From: Amblyomma americanum
Lineage: Eukaryota > Arthropoda > Arachnida > Ixodida > Ixodidae
DNA length: 64,000 bases
Direction: 5' to 3'
NCBI RefSeq assembly: GCF_052857255.1
Contig: NC_135497.1
Location: forward strand, 182,230,777 to 182,294,776
Below the pieces are notes generated by a model. The model was not told the origin of the DNA, made no database searches, and saw only the letters and a list, made by a program, of their open reading frames with translations. The position numbers were made by a program, and so were the translations under genes. Shown here piece after piece: positions 60,897 through 64,000 of this stretch. Within the stretch, counting starts at the first letter, position 1. Each line of letters starts with the position of its first letter.

Positions 60897-61157
60897 TTGT
60901 ACATATGTGCCTATGCAGTTAGCCAGGTGAAGAACTTTAAAACATGCCATGATTGTGCTCCAGCCATTACAGGTAGCAATGTGAACCTCCCTGAAAACAG
61001 CTGGTTATGTGTGAAGTATTTTGTGCCTGGTAGCATACCTCTTGTATCCCCATCAAAGGCAGCACTTGACTTGCTCAAGTTATGTGAAGCCGTCTTCATG
61101 CTGAATACTGAAAGCACCCTCAACAACAGGGCTACACTGGAGCACAGTGAGAAATAA
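60897..61157 (+). pseudogene. possible C-terminal fragment of a P-element/THAP9-like transposase
   Basis: The plus strand reads VKNFKTCHDCAPAITGS, then PGSIPLVSPSKAALDLLKLC and EAVFMLN before a stop. A CxxC pair, followed by a spacer and L..PS..ALDLL.LCE.VF, is the layout of the end of P-type transposases. Nothing upstream is recognisable, so the call is tentative. Confidence 0.4.
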
Positions 61158-61689
61158 ATTATAAGATACGCAGCTGCAACTATACCATCCTGTAACAGCA
61201 TGCCCCAGAAGCTCGCTACCTGCTTCTCGAGAACCAGAATCCACATCTTCTGCAAGAAAAAAATGAAACTATATCGAAACTTGGGACCAAAATGTAAGAG
61301 CAGGAGCATTGGGGTGCATCAGGCTGCCAGTGCAATTAGGTGAAGGTATTGCAGTACTATCTAATGCATGGTTCTTCTTAAGTTGCAGGCCAGACAAAGT
61401 ACTGAAGGGGCACCTAAGAAAAATTGCAGTTAGCACGTATCAATACATTTAACATGGCAAAAATTAAGTTGTTTTATTACTCCCCATAAACTTGCATACA
61501 AGGGCAGATTTTAATAATGGGAATATGGCATGCCACATAATACATGTAACAGATCTGGCGGCTCAACTCCACCCGAAAAATACTACAAGAACCATGGCTT
61601 TCGTCACAAGAGCCACCCCTGTGCTGAAACCCTGGAGCTTGAGACGCGGAAACTATTATAAATTGCACCAATTCCTAAGAATATATGCA

Positions 61690-62425
61690 CCCGATCCATG
61701 ACAACGAATGAAGGGGGCATAGAGCAAAATTTATTCAAAGTAAACTAATGAAAGACCTTCCTGTGGAACCAGCCTATTGCGATGCTGCGTGTGGGCTAGA
61801 GGGGGCCGTGGTCATAGCAGTGGTAGATGGTAACCACTCCCAGAAGGTAATTGGATCTGTCAATATGCGTAACGCTTTAATAGCTGAAGAGGTTGCGATA
61901 GCGCTAGCATGTACAGGTACTACAGACAATAAGGCGGCTGTTAGGAACTTTGGCAAGGGCCTAATTTCCAAGCAGGCGGCCACAGAGACCCCGCTACCTG
62001 GAGACAAAGACCCCCTCATCACCTACAAGGAGCTCTCCGAGACTTCCAGACTAGGCCGAAAGATATATCCACCACTAGATAGGTCCCAAAGAGAATGTAG
62101 GGCCTGCCGAAAAATTCAGGCCAAGCGCTTCTTCCCTTATGTTACTCTGCATAGCGAGCTTACAGGCGACCCGGAGGCTTGCAATCTCTGCAACGTACCT
62201 CTGAGTCAAAATCATCTAATCTGGCAATGCCCCGAATCTCCGGGAGCTAAACAGACTCATCCCCTTGATCAAGTTGCCTGAGAGTCGTACATCCGCAGCC
62301 CAAATGCAGATGTACAAAAAATCGTCCTACGCTTGGCAGAGGAGGCTTACTCCAAAACCTTCTCTGCAGTCACGATGCAGGAGGGCCAGCAAGGAGGAGA
62401 CCCTCCCTCCTGGCTGAGCCCCTAA
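61690..62425 (+). pseudogene. 3' end of a LINE ORF2 (I-type: RNase H remnant and Cys motif)
   Basis: RAKFIQSK leads into a degraded RNase H domain (VVIAVVDGN, IAEEVAIALA, AVRNFGKGLIS). Part of the domain after it is missing. Then a Cys-rich tail follows: CRACRK ... CNLCNVPLSQNHLIWQCP. An in-frame TGA at 62279 interrupts it, and the frame then runs on to TAA at 62423, followed by AATAAA and the element end. RNase H after RT is typical of I-like LINEs. This copy is 5'-truncated and inactive. Confidence 0.75.
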
Positions 62426-62429
62426 GTAC

Positions 62430-63115
62430 TAAAATAAATGCTTTGTTTTATGGCATCTCTTGATCAATGTTCACTAGCTTCAGAAAGTAAATCAATGTGG
62501 CTTCCCATCAAGGCAGAGGAGAGCCTGTAGCCATTTTGCTGCCGTGAACTTAGTGGTGAACTTAGTGCTCGGAGCCTGGTCGAAGAAGAACCACCAGCCA
62601 ATGTACGGATAGATATCCCCAATGGCAGGCAACTCAGCTGTTGATACACATGTACAGAAATGTGGAATATATAGCTTATGCATTGTGTGCAAAGTGTTCA
62701 AGGTAAGGTAGGTTAGTAACAACTAACAACACAAGCAGCTAGGGAGAAAATGAGCTTGCTTTGAGTTTTTCTTAATGAAAACCTCAAGTCAGAGGAAGGC
62801 ATCAAAGCCTGATGCACAGCTACGCTACAGGCACCACAACATAAAGTCAGGCATAAAGACAAAACAGAAAGCAGACCGCAGCCAAAAGCAGAACTAACTC
62901 TTCACTCAGGCAGCTTTACTGTTTGTTGAACTGCAAAATGAGAAAGTTCATCGGCTGTTAACTGGTAACTCTTCTTGTCATGTGGGTAATAACATCTGAT
63001 ATAACCGTTGTCTTGCAAGAACTCTTGCTGGCACATTTTATACAGCACAGCACGTAATAAATGAGTTTAATGCAGGAGATCTGAGCGACAAATAGTAAAT
63101 TATAATAAATAGAAT
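62430..63115. other. block with no recognised feature
   Basis: AT-rich, short frames only. Confidence 0.4.
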
Positions 63116-63764
63116 GGTAGAGTGTAAAAAAATTATGCTTCGGCTGTTCCAGCACACACAGAAGCTTGATCGGAGTTGTTTTCAGCATTTTTCTACAAGT
63201 TCCTTTCACCAAATCTTCTGCAATGTTGAATCAAAGGCGTTCCCACCCAGTTTGAGTTTTGGCATGAACACTGCGGCATAGCTTGTATGTTAACTGACTT
63301 TGGTAAACCGTCCCTAAGACACGTGGTACCAAAAAATCTGGAATGTCTGTGAACACATTGTGTTCCTTGGCCTTTTAAAACTAGCAATTTTATAGCATGT
63401 TTATTACTTTTTATCCTTGCGGATAATTGACCCAATGACTACCAGACCGGCCTCTGCCCTCCTTGCAGCATTCTGCACTTCTTGAAATCACCAACGTCAC
63501 TCGCAATAAGTCAACAATTCAGTGCAATATTCCGACTTGCAAGCATCCAATGCATCACACGTAAGCTATAGACACAGACATTTATCTACTTCACATGCAT
63601 GTTCAGCACCTAGACAGTTTTCAAATGATGCTTTGCTGCGCAGCGACAGTTCAGTATTATAACATTTGTCTCAGATGTCAATTCTCCTATGTGCTGAAAA
63701 CAACTCTGATAAAGCTTCTGTGTGTGCTGGAACAGCCGAAGCATGATTTTTTTTACGCTCTACC
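63116..63764. mobile_element. MITE G, 0.65 kb with about 75-bp inverted ends
   Basis: The left end GGTAGAGTGTAAAAAAATTA then TGCTTCGGCTGTTCCAGCAC is mirrored at 63693-63764 with only a few mismatches. The interior has no coding signal. Confidence 0.85.
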
Positions 63765-64000
63765 GTGCTCATAACTTACTGCCTCAGAGTATGAAAAGAA
63801 TGGTGGTGAATAATTCTTATCACTTTGTAATGCGATCGCCTTGTCTGTCACCCTCCCTCTCCTCACACAGGAAACGGAGAAGCATAACTGCAACATGCCG
63901 GTCCACACAAACGGGGAACTGTAACAGCTCGCTTATAATTTTTCCATACTTGCTGCGTGCACATGTCGACTGGTCTGCTGGTGAAAATGTGTGTTTCACT
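63765..64000. other. window end, nothing recognised
   Basis: No supported feature. Confidence 0.4.

Overview
The window is animal nuclear DNA, most probably from a hard tick. The evidence is a split gene with GT-AG introns, tRNA-derived SINEs of the type known from ticks (Ruka-like), a second tRNA-derived SINE family, non-LTR retrotransposon remnants, and many long-terminal-inverted-repeat MITEs. The genus cannot be read from the sequence. There is a 100-N scaffold gap at 13494-13593.

One protein-coding gene can be rebuilt end to end. It is a plus-strand, ten-exon LAT1-like (SLC7 family) amino-acid transporter light chain running from 20439 to 47558. All nine junctions keep phase and the product is 501 residues. 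Its introns carry most of the recognisable mobile DNA in the middle of the window. Intron 1 has a SINE and a perfect hairpin. Intron 4 has a 17/18-bp minisatellite. Intron 6 has a SINE. Intron 7 has a MITE and an internally deleted pogo/Tigger-type transposon. Intron 8 has two SINEs and a 3.6-kb transposon.

Layout: 1-20 kb is GC-rich intergenic DNA with no convincing gene. It holds foldback MITEs (about 1.2, 5.9, 12.0, 14.9 and 17.4 kb), a four-copy array of about 178 bp with G-runs (6.8-7.5 kb), Ruka-like SINEs (9.4, 10.5, 16.3 kb) and a 1.06-kb near-perfect inverted repeat (10.8-11.9 kb). 20-48 kb is the transporter gene. 48-53 kb is AT-rich and featureless. 53.0-54.1 kb is a polypyrimidine/GC-rich block ending in a good splice donor, probably the promoter and first exon of another gene. 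54-64 kb holds LINE fragments, tRNA-Ala-like SINEs, a P-element-like transposase fragment and MITEs.

The most unusual object is the transposon at 37101-40711. It has perfect 35-bp terminal inverted repeats and a 5-bp target duplication (GTAGT). Two different subterminal arrays are built on one hairpin motif. It carries two divergent gene remnants: a minus-strand spliced gene resembling the N-terminus of BEND5, broken by one homopolymer frameshift, and a plus-strand transposase-like N-terminal ORF with two stops. I could not assign it to a named superfamily.
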